Source: Stenopsyche tienmushanensis (lineage: Eukaryota > Arthropoda > Insecta > Trichoptera > Stenopsychidae). From it: a stretch of DNA of 64,000 nt. The stretch lies in NCBI GenBank assembly GCA_008973525.1, contig WACJ01000125.1, positions 2,170,001 through 2,234,000 of the forward strand. The letters run 5' to 3'. Shown in pieces: positions 1-11,049 of the stretch. The notes beneath the pieces were generated by a model that was not told the DNA's origin, did no database searches, and worked only from the letters and a program-made list of their open reading frames with translations. The translations under genes were made by a program, and so were the position numbers. The first letter of the stretch is position 1; every line of letters begins with the position of its first letter.

Positions 1-2235
1 TTCTTTGGGTATGTATGATCAATCGGTCCGCTTTTCGGATCGCTGATATGATGATGAAAACAAGAATTATAGTATTTTATAGATTCAAGTATCTACGATA
101 GTTTCTCTTTTTTATGTAATGACTACTACACACTTATTTTTACGATTTTATATATATATTTTTTTTTTAGAAAATCAAGATTTTACAAGTCTTCAAAATA
201 ATATATTTTAAATGACTTTAAATATAAGTAAGATATTAATGTTGCAATTAGCGTGCTGGTGTGCATGCAAAAATGAATAAGACATTGCGAAGGATATAAT
301 GAAAAGCATTTAAGAAAGACTCAGAAGAAAATAATCTAAACAGTCTTAGGCGAAAAATTATTTTAATAAAATGAATTTATCCAATACTATTTTATATTCA
401 TTGATAGTTTTAAAATGAATATTGATCAAATCGCGATTGATAAATTTATTTCTTTTGAACTACTTTTAGCAAATAAAATCCAATGAATACATCAAAACGC
501 TCCCACATGCATCATAAATCAAAAGCATTTTACTTAAATATTTATTATTAAAAATAATGTCATTTTGACTCTAGCATTTTTTGCATCACCCAATATATCG
601 CAGCTGCGTATTTCTGAGAATTTATATTGTGAGCTTGTCAAAAAGGTATGCCTGATATTTTAGAAGACGTAAAGAAAATTAAATACTTTCGGAAAATATT
701 TAAGCTCACTAATACTTAACTCCTTTATAAACGAATTCTTAAAAGACAGTTTCGTAAGATATCGTTTTTGACTGGGGGGGTATGGAAAAAGATGTGGGAG
801 GTTCGACTCAATAGTTGGACATTTGGATCATTCGATTGCTGAAAATAAATAATAGATTTAATAACACATTTTTATAAAATGAAAACACTCAGATTAATAT
901 TAAAATCGAAACATTTTGGATTATGTTAGATTAATTAATCGTAAATTAATAATAGTTATCGAGTTTTTACAAACGAGACATGGTTCAAGAAACACGTATT
1001 AATATTTTATATATTTTAACATTCGATTTTTTGATTCATCTGATATATAAAAATCAATGTTTGTTTGTCCGTATTGAATGCGCTTCTATATCGTTCATCC
1101 GATTGCGATAAAACTTTGTCAACTTATTGTTTACACCTGCGGGAATAACATAGGCATGAATAGTTTTAATCAATAATAAAAAAAAATAATGTCGCAAACA
1201 TTAAAATAACTGTGTTTTTTAAGATTTATTAGAGAGAGATTATAAACCAAACAGATTTAATCCCCGTTTGATTTAGCCCCTGTAGCTTATAATTATGTTA
1301 ACCGTACATATTTCCTAAATATTAGCACAAACTTGATAGTTGATCTGAAAAAATGCTTAAGTTTAGCTTCAAAGCTTTTTTTAATTTAAAAGCATTCCCT
1401 TAGGTTAGAAATATCATTAAATTTCTTAAGAAAATTAATCTGGCGACCCGCTTTTCATTAGGCCGTCGCAACTTCCTTCACCAGTCAAGAAGATGAAGCC
1501 GGCTTGATGCGCCGTTTTTAATATCTGCATACCTCCGAGTACGGCAAACTTTGGTGCCTCCGTAATAAAGAGTCGAATGACTAGTGCCGCTGCTAAAAGT
1601 TATGCCTCAAAATACAAAAAGTTTACAAAAATACAATAAACTCTAGTAATTGGACGGGAAGAACGTGAAAATCAGCTATTTCATTTGCCTGGAGGAAACG
1701 TGACGACATCTAACGATCGTGAGAGCTTTCAGGCGGCCCGTGAGCTTTTAAGCGAGCTTTTAACTCGGAACAAAATATTTCAAACCGTAAACATTCCATA
1801 ATCACACGGATTAAATCGACATAGCTTTCGAAAGTACATCTAATAGTGTTCATAACGGCAACTCTTAATTTACAAAAAATATATGGTATTCAAATATTTT
1901 TCACTCTTCTTCTTAAGGTAGCCAATCTCTATATGAGTATTTTCAAAGGATATTTTAGATGGCAGTAGATGTAGTCAGAAGCGAAATTATCTTTATTTTC
2001 CAGGATCTAATCCACTATAGCAAAACTTGAACCGCAACGGATCATTTGATCCATGCAAAGACTCATGTGATTATCATGAAGATTAGTATGTGTGGTTGTG
2101 ATACAAAACTATTGCATTAGAAATTTTTGCTATTGCATCATTATTTGATGTATTGCGTTATATTTATTGTTGGCAGACGAATAAATAGCGAATTTCACTC
2201 TACTCCAAGCGAGCATTTCAAGATATAGTGCTATT
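1..2235. other. AT-rich stretch with no gene, two repeat pieces
   Basis: I see no convincing exon here. Positions 1-55 are the edge of a Rep2 copy: the 17-base GGTCC...hairpin signature lies near 25-41, with one base changed in the second arm. Positions about 1038-1165 are a Rep4 unit. Around 1440-1760 the base composition is less AT-rich, but no reading frame stays open over a useful length and I recognise no product. A run of G lies near 773-780. The rest is unassigned intergenic DNA. Confidence 0.6.
1038..1165 (+). repeat. Rep4 unit (dispersed repeat, single copy here)
   Basis: This is a 120-130 bp segment that begins ATATAAAAATCAATGTTTG and runs to about GGAATAACATAGGCATG. It recurs as two head-to-tail units at 39655-39900. 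Shared blocks include GTTCATCCGATTG and CCAACTTATTG-like words. Starts of the form TATATAAAAAT followed by a transcribed-like unique region resemble ends of Helitron-type elements in insects, but I see no diagnostic CTAG terminus. The family assignment is therefore open. Confidence 0.6.
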
Positions 2236-2676
2236 TTGCGAGTCAAGAATTCTTATTTCATTATTTTCTACTACATTCAAAGCATAAATCTATTCGTGAA
2301 ATCGAAATCGCAAAGATGGCCCGCGCAGATTTTCTTCAATATTCTTGACCAGGCTGGAATCAACTCATGGGTTTTATACAGAGAAACAACCGGCGAAAAA
2401 AATTCCAGACAACAATCTTTATTCCAATTAGCTGAAGAACTTGCAGAGGATTTTCAACAACATGAGCAACATGAAGAAAAAGAAATAATGCAGAAAACGT
2501 CAACAAATTCAAGTCCGGATTCTCGTGTGCAAATGCAAAAAATGTGCCAAAAAGGTTTTTGCAATGAAAACAAAACTACAAAAATCTGTTACAAATGCAA
2601 CAAATATGCGTGTGGAAAATGTGCTTTCGAGGACCCAATAATTTGCAAAATTTGCGATAAACATGAATCAAGTTAG
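2236..2676 (+). pseudogene. piggyBac-type transposase, C-terminal fragment
   Basis: The open frame reads RWPAQIFFNILDQAGINSW about 27 residues in, then RETTGEKNSRQQSLFQLAEEL. This is the pattern found just before the end of piggyBac-family (DDE_Tnp_1_7) transposases. It closes with a cysteine-rich tail (CQKGFC, CYKCNKYACGKCAF, CKICDKH) that matches the C-terminal zinc-binding domain of the family. Family members are about 550-600 aa, so only roughly the last quarter is present. No catalytic aspartate region precedes it in any frame, so this is a truncated relic. The first 26 residues (to about 2310) are probably read-through from unrelated sequence. I could not identify the 3' terminal repeat or TTAA site. 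Confidence 0.8.
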
Positions 2677-2959
2677 CATATTTTTATTGCGTTATTATTT
2701 TTTTTATTTTCTAAATTTTCACAGTTTCCAAATTTTCACGGTTTTCCAAATTTAGAATTGGATTTGTAACGTAGAGAGAAAACGGGTTGGGGAAATCCCC
2801 CACATAAGAGACGGGGTTGCCATGCCCTCCTGTCGATTTCCCCTTTTAAGGGAAGGATTTTTACAAAAGCGTAATGATACTCGGCTGAATGACTCACTCC
2901 AAAACGTTCACGGCCAAAATCATAAGCAAATTCCGATTTAACAATCCACTTATCTTAAC

Positions 2960-3142
2960 AACCATAACAATGACTTGTTTACCAAAGCATACGAATGATC
3001 GACCCATCTGGAAGTGCGATTAGCATTCCCCAGTATCGATAAGGACGATGAACCATCAAAATAATGACTTGTTTTCTAAACAATGCGATTGATCGAACGT
3101 GCTAGAAGCGTGGCACAATAGCATTCCAGTGATAAGAGCAGC
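2960..3142. repeat. Tandem duplication of a ~90-bp unit
   Basis: Two adjacent diverged copies lie at about 2961-3048 and 3051-3142. Each begins ACCAT..AATGACTTGTTT, continues through a GATCGA block and TAGCATTCC, and ends near CGATAAGGACGATG or TGATAAGAGCAGCG. They lie directly upstream of a strong TATA-like box at 3228, which is how repeated enhancer units sit in the U3 part of some LTRs. Confidence 0.6.
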
Positions 3143-3199
3143 GACAATTACCATAAAAAATGTACAACAACTGGGAAATGAAATTGTCTTCCAGAGAGA

Positions 3200-3520
3200 T
3201 CGCTGCAAGAGAAGGGGAGCATTTAGCTGGGTATAAAAGAGGTTCGGGTCACCGTACAGGACACTTTTGAAGACCGAGCTTCGACTCGGACCTTCGGGTC
3301 GAGCTTCTGTTCGACTGGCTAAACCTGAACTTCGACCAGACGAGCTTCGAGCTCCCAAAAGCTCACAAGAAGATTTGGCTCGGAACAGATCTCTCCTCTG
3401 AGCTTCAACTTTCGACATCGTCTACGCCTCACAGCCGCAGCCTCTCCGAAATGGGGACAATACAGATGTAAAGAGAAGATACCGTCTTTGTAGTTCGTCG
3501 CCTGGAAATCCACCACTTTT
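3200..3520 (+). promoter_or_regulatory. TATA-box promoter-like block, possibly a retroelement LTR
   Basis: GGGTATAAAAGAGG lies near 3228-3241, a near-ideal TATA box, in an island (3240-3480) that is much richer in G and C than its surroundings. Downstream, GAGCTTC and its inverse recur several times between 3275 and 3405, giving internal short repeats. No open reading frame with a recognised product follows. The combination of upstream tandem units, TATA box and GC-rich transcribed stretch is typical of an LTR. I could not find a second copy, a tRNA primer-binding site or clear TG...CA ends, so a host promoter remains possible. Confidence 0.3.
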
Positions 3521-3964
3521 CAACTTCAACAAAGTAGTTTCACTTCTCTACAGGATGTTTTGCAGATGGACCAATAATTTATTAGGAGGGATTAGGGGGA
3601 TCTTTTGCTACGTTTCATACATAGACCCTATGTCCTAAATGTCAGGGTGGTCGATATAGATTGTTTTGAAACCTTTTTAAAAAATATCGAAAATTTCACT
3701 TTTAAATCTTCATAACTTTTTAGTCTGTAGTCTTAATAGCACGAAATAATTATTTATTTTTTATATTGCTATGTGTTTTTGATCTAACTAAATCATTATT
3801 TTTTGTAATTGGTTTAAATAAAATTGGTTCTAAGCTTCCAAAATCAATTAAAATATGCAAACGAATGGGAAATGTCAACGTGTAAATTCTTTAAACAAAA
3901 AACTAACAACTATTTTGAACTTAGTTTCGTTTTAAAAAGTTATCTAGGTATGCTACATGTCTTT

Positions 3965-4050
3965 TGATGTAGCCCTATTCCTTGACTCGTACGGTCTCCA
4001 ACCTGACACCAATGGATTTATTTGGCTGGAGACGTACCCTTTTCTGTGGC
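3965..4050 (+). repeat. Mariner-derived segment, isolated copy
   Basis: CCCTATTCCTTGACTCG.. is followed by CTCCAACCTGACACCAATGG, which translates to a form of the mariner C-terminal motif (SP.LTP.D). It then repeats a related CCCTTTTCTGTGGCTC piece. The same unit forms a tandem array at 58617-58840. No transposase frame extends from it. Confidence 0.55.
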
Positions 4051-4424
4051 TCAAGGCTCAGCTAAGAACACTTGGTATATATTTTTTATATAATTGTTGT
4101 GGGTAAGCGTCAAACCCACAAAACACAAGTACATCAGCAACGAGAAGGAAATACGAAAAACGTCAACCATCAACAAAGATCAATGTTGGTTCAATTTAAA
4201 TCAATGATCAAGCAAGAACAAACGAATCAAACAAAACTTGGTTTGTTTGATTCGACAAGATTGGCAAAAATTTGGTTGACAAGATAAATTTAAAGCAAGA
4301 CATATTTAAGCCAAATCGTCTATAATACATCTAAAAGCGTGAAAGCTGTTTTTGAAAACCTTAAAAAAAACTGCAAGCATTCTGAAAATTGAACGTCTTC
4401 CGTCTCTCTTCAGGTGCAATGTGT

Positions 4425-4705
4425 TATTTTAACAGCGACATCTCTTGTAGTGCTACGGAGATATTGCACCTGCATACCGACCGATCGCTTTTTGCGCGTT
4501 CACCGTTGCCGGTTGGGTGGTGACGCGGGAGAGTCGTCGGTTGGCCTTGGCTGCGGGAAGTCGTCCTTCCAGCAGCCAGATCTCTCTCTCTCTCTATTTC
4601 TCATATGGAATAAATAGTTATTTAGAGAAGAGGGTCTTTCTATTCGACGCCCGTCGCCCAGGGACTCTATCCCCGAGAGCGCCCCCGCCTCAACGTTACA
4701 CTACA
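4425..4705 (+). mobile_element. Possible solo LTR
   Basis: This GC-rich island in AT-rich DNA starts TGTTATTTTAACAGCG and ends near CAACGTTACA, giving TG...CA ends over about 280 bp. It contains a (TC)n run at 4580-4597 followed by GGAATAAATAG, a polyadenylation-like signal, placed about 90 bp before the end as in an R-U5 region. Two short open frames cross it but match nothing I know. No internal retrotransposon sequence adjoins it and I found no clear target duplication. Confidence 0.3.
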
Positions 4706-4729
4706 TTCAATTAGTTGCAAATTAAATTT

Positions 4730-6545
4730 ATACATTTATTAATGCAAATTAATCAAGAAATTATGACTTGGACATAATATAGTTGTACTTTATATTGTCA
4801 TGCTCCGCCCTAGAATACTGTTGAATTCATAATTTTATTGTAACGTTAAATTACAGGGAAGGGTGGAAATACAAGCTGTCGATTGTTATTTTTATCCTTG
4901 GATTTTGCATTTGAAATACACGCCTCTTATAGCTTGAATGTTGCACCAGCCATCTAGAAATTTGAAATATGTGAATTTAATTTGCATAAAAATTAAAATT
5001 AGATGCTTAAAAAAATCGAATCAATTAATTCCTTACATATTCATGATTGATACGATCTCACACATTTAATAAAATATTCAAGCGTCAAAGTTCTTACGAT
5101 CTTTACCGATTCAAATTCAGGGGAGTTGCGTGAAATAAATTATTATATTTAAATGAAAGCATTATTATATATTTTTGATGGGCAAGTGTCATTATTGTTT
5201 ATTGATTTTATCAAATATATAAATAGATCAAAATTTTAATCGATGATGCTTCAGAGCCTCTTTTACGCTTATGCGGCCTTAATAAATTCACGTGAAAAAT
5301 GATGATTTCATTTGTAATATTGAGCAAATGTATGGAAGGACACCTCTGGTTTTAAGGGTTGCGCTCATTTGAGCAGGGTTTGCTCCCCCGTTTTTACTTC
5401 TCCCATAAGCGCGGGGTAAGGATTGCCGGAGCCCATTCATAATTTATTTGTAACAGGCAATTGTAATCTGTTCCTACCCCCTCGGGGTGCCATGAGGGTA
5501 GAAGAGGCATGGGTGGGATGGGAGGTGTCATAAGAAGGTTGTTCATGCCAACAGCGGTAACAATATGTTTTCACACGGGGATTCCTTTAATTTCAAAGTT
5601 TCCCAAATGTTACCGTACTCCGTCTCGTGACTCGTCGTTCTTTTTCCCGCCAAATTGTTCATTTTTTTCGACGTGGGACCATGAAAAGTTTTTTAATTTT
5701 AAATTATTCATATATAATTTTCGGCATTATTTTTTTTAGTTGTATGGAAACAAAATAACGTAACATATAAAACTCAAAGTTCAACTCATCCAAATACGAA
5801 TACAATATCATGCAGAAGTAGGACCTAATCAATAGCAATTCAAGGACAATTTTAATAACCATTTCATCTACCACCAATCAAAAGTTGAGATTGACTGCTA
5901 AAATGCATGACATATTAATCCATATGGAAAATAGGGTATCCCGCACTTATGAACAACTTAAACAATGTCTTCATCAGATCCATAGTTTCCACTAGTTTAC
6001 CGTTTCCTTAGAGAAAGCATTATATGTCTTCTATGTTCATATTTCGAGACGAACGGATGAAAGCCAATTAACAACTGCACCCAAGAAATCAATAACTAAA
6101 TGTGTTAATGATGAATAATTTCAATGTCAACGTTTCAAATCGTTTATAAGGTATACACATTTATAAAGAACAGACAGACAGACACACACCGCGATCTATG
6201 GCCAATTTGCATGTCTTGCCATTTGAACGTTTATTTTATTGTTCAAATAGTTATATCAGATTGCATTATTAATTATTATCACATATTACAATGAAACCTT
6301 ATTAAATAATGCGAACTTCAAGCGACATATTATTATGAGAGTGTAGCGCCTCTTCATATATACAATTTTATAAAGTTAAGATTATACGATATCTTTAATT
6401 TACAAATGACAATTATCAAAACAATACCTTCCCCAGTGTGAATTTGAAGCCGAACTTTCATAATAAAAGTCCAAGATCTCATTTACTGCGCAAACAATTG
6501 TTGGCATTGATTCGTATTTAAAACATTAATCCCTTAAAGAGCTAA
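4730..6545. other. Intergenic DNA, no gene seen
   Basis: This is mostly AT-rich. A moderately GC-rich block at about 5340-5650 contains CCCCCTCGGGGTGCC and an open frame of 76 codons on the plus strand. That frame starts with a low-complexity MGGMGGVIRR stretch and has no recognisable domain, so I do not call it a gene. Confidence 0.5.
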
Positions 6546-6560
6546 AACACAGAGTTGTGT

Positions 6561-6876
6561 CCGAATTCCAATAATTCAGAAAGACCATTCTTAGACGTTG
6601 AGCTAAGAGACAGACAGAGACTTGCACGTTGAGTTTGGAGAGAAATAGAGACAGAGAGAGTATCTTGCGTACATCGCACAATCATATAGATCGTTAACCC
6701 AAATTTATCGACCAATAATAATATGTAAATGATATAATGAGTCGATTACAAATGTATTGTTTATGTTCAGGCAAAAAAATTACCGAATATTGTATGTTAT
6801 CGACAGTATTTATGTACAAGCTTCATACATGCTGCGACGGTCCTGACAGATAAGTGAATTTGTACGGATGATAAGT
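6561..6876 (+). repeat. Rep1 copy 1 (full-length, reference orientation)
   Basis: It begins with CCGAATTCCAATAATTCAGA and proceeds through GACAGAGA-rich sequence, a CGTACATCGCACAATC block and TTAACCCAAATTTATCGAC. It ends in CCTGACAGATAAGTGAATTT. The same order of blocks is found at 35085, 43461 (inverted), 46945 (inverted) and 55222. I see no open frame, terminal inverted repeat or tRNA-like promoter. It is therefore a non-coding interspersed family, probably a non-autonomous DNA element or SINE. Confidence 0.8.
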
Positions 6877-6949
6877 AACAAAGAGTTAATACTTTTAAAT
6901 ACACAAACATTATTTAAAAAATAGGATCAATGAAATAAAATTTATATGG

Positions 6950-7185
6950 ACCAACCGGCGGTTGGTCGGAAAGAGAGGGAGAATCGTTTGCACTCTCTCC
7001 GTCTAGGGTCGCTAAGATCATCCGCCGCCTCTACTGTGTATGTGTCTATACGTAGTATAAAGCGATCACCAGACTAGTGGATTGCCTATTTTATTATATA
7101 TTACACAAACGCAGCTTCATTTTTAGCCAACAATTTCTGTTAACAAGGTTTTTACCGCACGAGAGTCTCGCGCATTTTTTTCTAG
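6950..7185 (+). repeat. Rep5 copy 1
   Basis: This starts with the perfect palindrome CCAACCGGCGGTTGG and continues GGAAAGAGAGGGAGAA. It passes through CATACGTA.TATAAAGC-like and TTTTATTATATATTACACAA blocks and ends near TCGCGCATTTT. A diverged copy in the same orientation lies about 2.1 kb downstream at 9032-9262. The size, the TATAAAG word and the TTATATATTACAC block would fit a short LTR, but no internal coding sequence lies between the two copies. Confidence 0.65.
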
Positions 7186-7189
7186 ATGG

Positions 7190-9025
7190 ACATACGATCA
7201 TGGATTTGCCCATTTATAAATCCATGATTTTCAAAAGAAACTTGAAGAAACTCAGATTGTTATTGATTCACAGGCGCCTATCGTTGACGGCGGTTAGGCG
7301 TAGTTTGTACGTAAGTAAAGCGTAACGAGTTCGGAAGATGACGTCTCAAATGAAGGGGTGGTTCGGTGGTAGTTATACCAGTTTCGGTTCGGGCCTGAGT
7401 GGTTTAAACTTGTTCGTGGGACGCCGACGAAATGTGCCATTACTAATTTAGCGGAAATGTGCTCCGTCTTAATCTACTGCTCTTCCGTGAGATGCTTGTA
7501 CATCTCCGCGGAATCATCACAATATCACCCGAGACTAATTCGTATATACCTTGAAAATACTTTTACTTGCAAAACCTACGCCTGTGCCGAAATATTCCGA
7601 GTAATTCATTCATATTTGATAAGGTTCGGTCGGGTGAAACTTTTGCGCCCCAAGAAGACCGTGATTTTTTTAAAACGACCCGGATTAAAGTGCGTAGATG
7701 GAATTGCAAAATAATGAGCTTAAAAACATGTATAACGGCATTTATTCGCTCATTTGCATTAGCAAACTTGTGAGAAATTTGAGGCACAAACAGAGAAAAT
7801 CAAAGATCAAAGATCGATGAAGTAAAATCAAGAAACGATACATCAATATCAATAAATAAGATATTAATATTATTATAATTTACCGATTAAATTATATTTA
7901 TATATTAATAGAGCGCGGACAGAGATCGAATAGGCGGATTAAAATAGCACACAACTACCCCTATCTATTTTAAATCACGTATTCATAATTAAAATGATAT
8001 TAACGTAAATATGTGATTAGATGTAAATTACTAGGTATCATTTTGACCTTATACATGGATGACTAGGATATATTTTTGACTCAACGTGGGGAAGATAAAT
8101 TATATTAGGAGTACACGAAGACACGGCTAATCCTCCAAGGATGACTATAGGTCAACATAAATTTCACACCTAAATGATTATCCATTCCTATACCCTCATG
8201 TGATATATCGGTAGATTTAGGGATCTATTTCGAGGAATATTACATCATTTACTTAATTTATGATAATAAGATTTTTTCCCTAGTATGAATAATCGGGTCG
8301 AAATATATATTCAAAAAGTCATCTGTAAACAAGAATCTTATGGTTATGTGAAGTTTGTCTATGCATTCGTTTAAAAATGTGAGTCCGCCGGCATTTTAAT
8401 GAAATTCTAATAATCCTCGTGCAATTTCCATATTTCAATGCAATTTTCTCGAAGGCATTTTCTACATTTCCGCTACCGGTCGGGAAATCCCCCGGCGCAT
8501 AAGATCGTTTCGTTTCATTTCATGCACGCATTATCAGAGCTTTCTCAAAACGCTCGAGCAGAGCTTGTTCTTCACAGGAAATGGCGGGTGAAATTTACAA
8601 TTAGGCTTAATTCCGGGTTAACGCAGGACCGGAAATGGACCGACGAGGGCGGGCGATCAAAACACTACCGACCCCCGAGACCGAAAATTATTTCCGACAA
8701 AACTGAGCGACGTCGATAAGATCGTCAAAATAAATAATAAAAATTGGGGTTGCCCCCTTTGTCATTTACGCCGGGTGATTGACAACGCGTTATAGATCGA
8801 GTATCGCGCGGGAGGACTTCCGAACGTTCCAATTTCAGAACCCCCCAATAAAACTTTCGACAATCGATACAGGATATCATATATTATTTAATGTTTTCGA
8901 CATTTATAATAATAAATGCACGTTTTTTCGTATTGATTTCGATTTTTTCCACTTCTACAACCGCATATTAAAACAAAGAAATTGATTAACAAAACAAATA
9001 TTTAATAAATTTACTAACGTCACGA
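7190..9025. other. Stretch between the two Rep5 copies, no gene seen
   Basis: If the Rep5 pair were the LTRs of one element, this 1.85 kb should hold gag/pol, but I find no reverse transcriptase, protease or integrase motif in any frame. Short open frames (7077-7325, 7457-7714, 8438-8719) have no recognisable domain and no splice-supported extensions. I see nothing else in it. Confidence 0.5.
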
Positions 9026-9031
9026 AAAAGT

Positions 9032-9262
9032 GAAACTCCAACCGGCAGTTGGTTGAAAAGAGGGGGAGAACCATTTTTAGTCTCTCCGCTCCATTACATG
9101 TAACATAGACACGCTCCGCGCATGCGCCGTGTCACCTATACCATGTTTGTGCCCATACGTATCATAAAGCTTGCGTATTTTATTATATATTACACAAACA
9201 TGAGTCTTCTTCGGGCAGCCGTAAGTATAACGGTTGGGCCCTTGATGCGCTCGCGCATTTTA
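9032..9262 (+). repeat. Rep5 copy 2
   Basis: It has the same order of blocks as at 6950: CCAACCGGCAGTTGG (palindrome with one arm base changed), GGGGGAGAA, a CATACGTATCATAAAGC block, TTTTATTATATATTACACAA and CTCGCGCATTTTATTT. It is diverged from copy 1 by substitutions and small indels, including an extra CGCGCATGCGCC segment around 9117-9130. Confidence 0.65.
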
Positions 9263-9739
9263 TTTATTCTTAAATCTTAGTATAAATACATAATTTAAGC
9301 TTATGATGACTCCTACGTAGAACCAATAGATGGACAAGTCTTATGATATGACGATAATAATTATCGTTTTTTCAAAGCCGGTTTTATCTCATCGAACTGG
9401 AAAGTGAATATTGAAAGAGAAAGCCTATATATTTTAGAATATTCGATAATAAATTATTTAATACCAGGAGTATATCATTGCAAGCGTCAGGTAGGCTTTC
9501 GACCTAACCCTTACGAGAAAAGAGGGGACTTGACTCATATCCCTGCATTACGTTTACTCAGATGGCCCGTGAGTGTTCACAATAAGGTACGATGACTTTA
9601 AATTAATATTGAAGAGGCTCTATCTACATAACTTCATTTTAATTATAATCGTAATTTGAATTAATTAATTTAGATATATATTTTTTTTATTTGTAAGACA
9701 TTTTTTTTATTTTTTATTAATTTTCGGTTAGTGTTCCAA

Positions 9740-10995
9740 ACATGCCTTTTTTCTGTGGGAATGGAATCTGACATAAGACATCCTAGGGCTTGATCCCAGG
9801 ATAGTGTCAGATTCATACTGACTAAACCCCTTCCTTGTCCTTCTCTGTCCCCCCGGTATTGTTTATCATATTGCTTCGGAAGGACAGGTAGTCTGGTCCT
9901 GTGTTTGACCCTATTCTATAATTGGAGAGCCGTTCTGCATCTCTCTCTCTCTCTCTCATATACACACACACACTGCCCTCTTTGGCGCTCATGATTTCTT
10001 CAACATAATCTCACCAAACCTCCCAGTTCTTCTTGCTCACCATCATGATGTGGACCATGTTCTCGATGTTGAACTCGGCTACCCCGAGTGCTTATTTCAG
10101 CGTGTTCCTCTGGGGTGTCCAAACCTCACAATCATCAATGGTGTGTTTCACATCATCGATCTCGGCTTGACATCCTCTTCAAGTACCCAACGAAACATCC
10201 AGATCCTATGAGAACTTACGCCAATCGTTAGGTTGTTTCTCCACGTTTTCGGGCCCTCCACCGACTTACGGCCGGGATAAGTCGGTGGGTCCATCTTCCC
10301 TTGCTGGACTGATCCCATCTCTGTTGCCAGACTTCCCTCAGTTTCTGGGCATGTTCGCTGCGATTTTTGGGATCTTCGTAGTTCAATGCCTTCTTTTTTG
10401 CCTGGAGGTCCAGCGAGGAGATTCCTTCGCGATTCACGAGCACTGCATCTTCGGATACTGTTCTATATGCTGGGGTGACTCGGAACGCTCCCTGCCGTTG
10501 GACCCTGGCCAGCTCCAATATTGGACATGGAGCCATCCGAGCTCGCTGGCTACCTTCTGCTCCTTCTGCGCAACTGCTTCTATGTGCTTGCTAAAGGTCA
10601 GCTTGTTGTTTATGAGGATTCTGAGGTATCTCGGCGTTTTACTGCACTTCACCTCGTGTCTATTAACAACAAGCTGTTTGACCCTTGGTCTTCTACTTCT
10701 GCTGCAGATCATTGCCTTCGTTTTCTCTGCCGCCAGCTGCAGGCGATTTCCTCGCATCCACGCGATGATTCTGGCGAGGGCTTCGTTCCCCATTGCCTCC
10801 ATTTCCCATGGATGTCGAGCTGTCACCAGCAGTGCAACATCGTCCACGAAGACAATGAGTTCTGCTCCTTCCTTCCTGACGAGTTCAACTACGAACTCAG
10901 GCAGTCTGAAGTTTTTCTTGAACGCGCCAACGATCAGATCCCAGCTGGCAGTGTTAAAAGCGTTTTTGATGTCTGGAATAATTTTGATTACTGAA
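9740..10995 (-). mobile_element. R1-type non-LTR retrotransposon, 3' part, broken
   Basis: On the minus strand, from about 10995 downward, one reads DIKNAFNTASWDLIVGAF, then FVDDVALLVTARHPWEMEA. The second holds the reverse-transcriptase catalytic box in the form FVDD. Next come NRLQLAAEKTKAMICSRSRR and the thumb region KTPRYLRILINNKLTFSKHI. A frame change near 10430-10540 leads into YRTVSEDAVLVNREGISSLD and QQRWDQSSKGRWTHRLIP. Another break leads to the C-terminal VKHTIDDCEVWTPQRNTLK and a 3' UTR ending in a (CT)n/(CA)n run. The family's ORF2 is about 1000 aa; here only the last half survives, with several frameshifts, so the copy is dead. The long plus-strand open frames at 10285-11040 are shadows. 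Confidence 0.85.
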
Positions 10996-11049
10996 ATTCT
11001 AAAAAATGCTACAAATCTAAATCTCTATACACAACTCTAATTAGAGGAT

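Noticed and set aside
3056..3516. Minus-strand frames of 120 and 65 codons
   Set aside because: They cross the tandem units and the GC-rich TATA block in overlapping frames; the translation only reflects the GAGCTTC repeats.
4072..4287. 71-codon plus-strand frame rich in Q, K and T
   Set aside because: Low-complexity text adjacent to the mariner-derived repeat; no splice signals or homologues recognised.
7563..7787. Overlapping sense and antisense frames of 68-85 codons
   Set aside because: Mutual overlap without any domain; treated as chance.
8438..8719. 93-codon plus-strand frame in a GC-richer patch
   Set aside because: It has an arginine-rich text with no family pattern; the open length is expected from the local base composition.
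10285..11040. Plus-strand open frame of 251 codons
   Set aside because: It is the largest open frame in the window, but it is the shadow of the minus-strand R1 reverse-transcriptase region; the other strand carries the family motifs.
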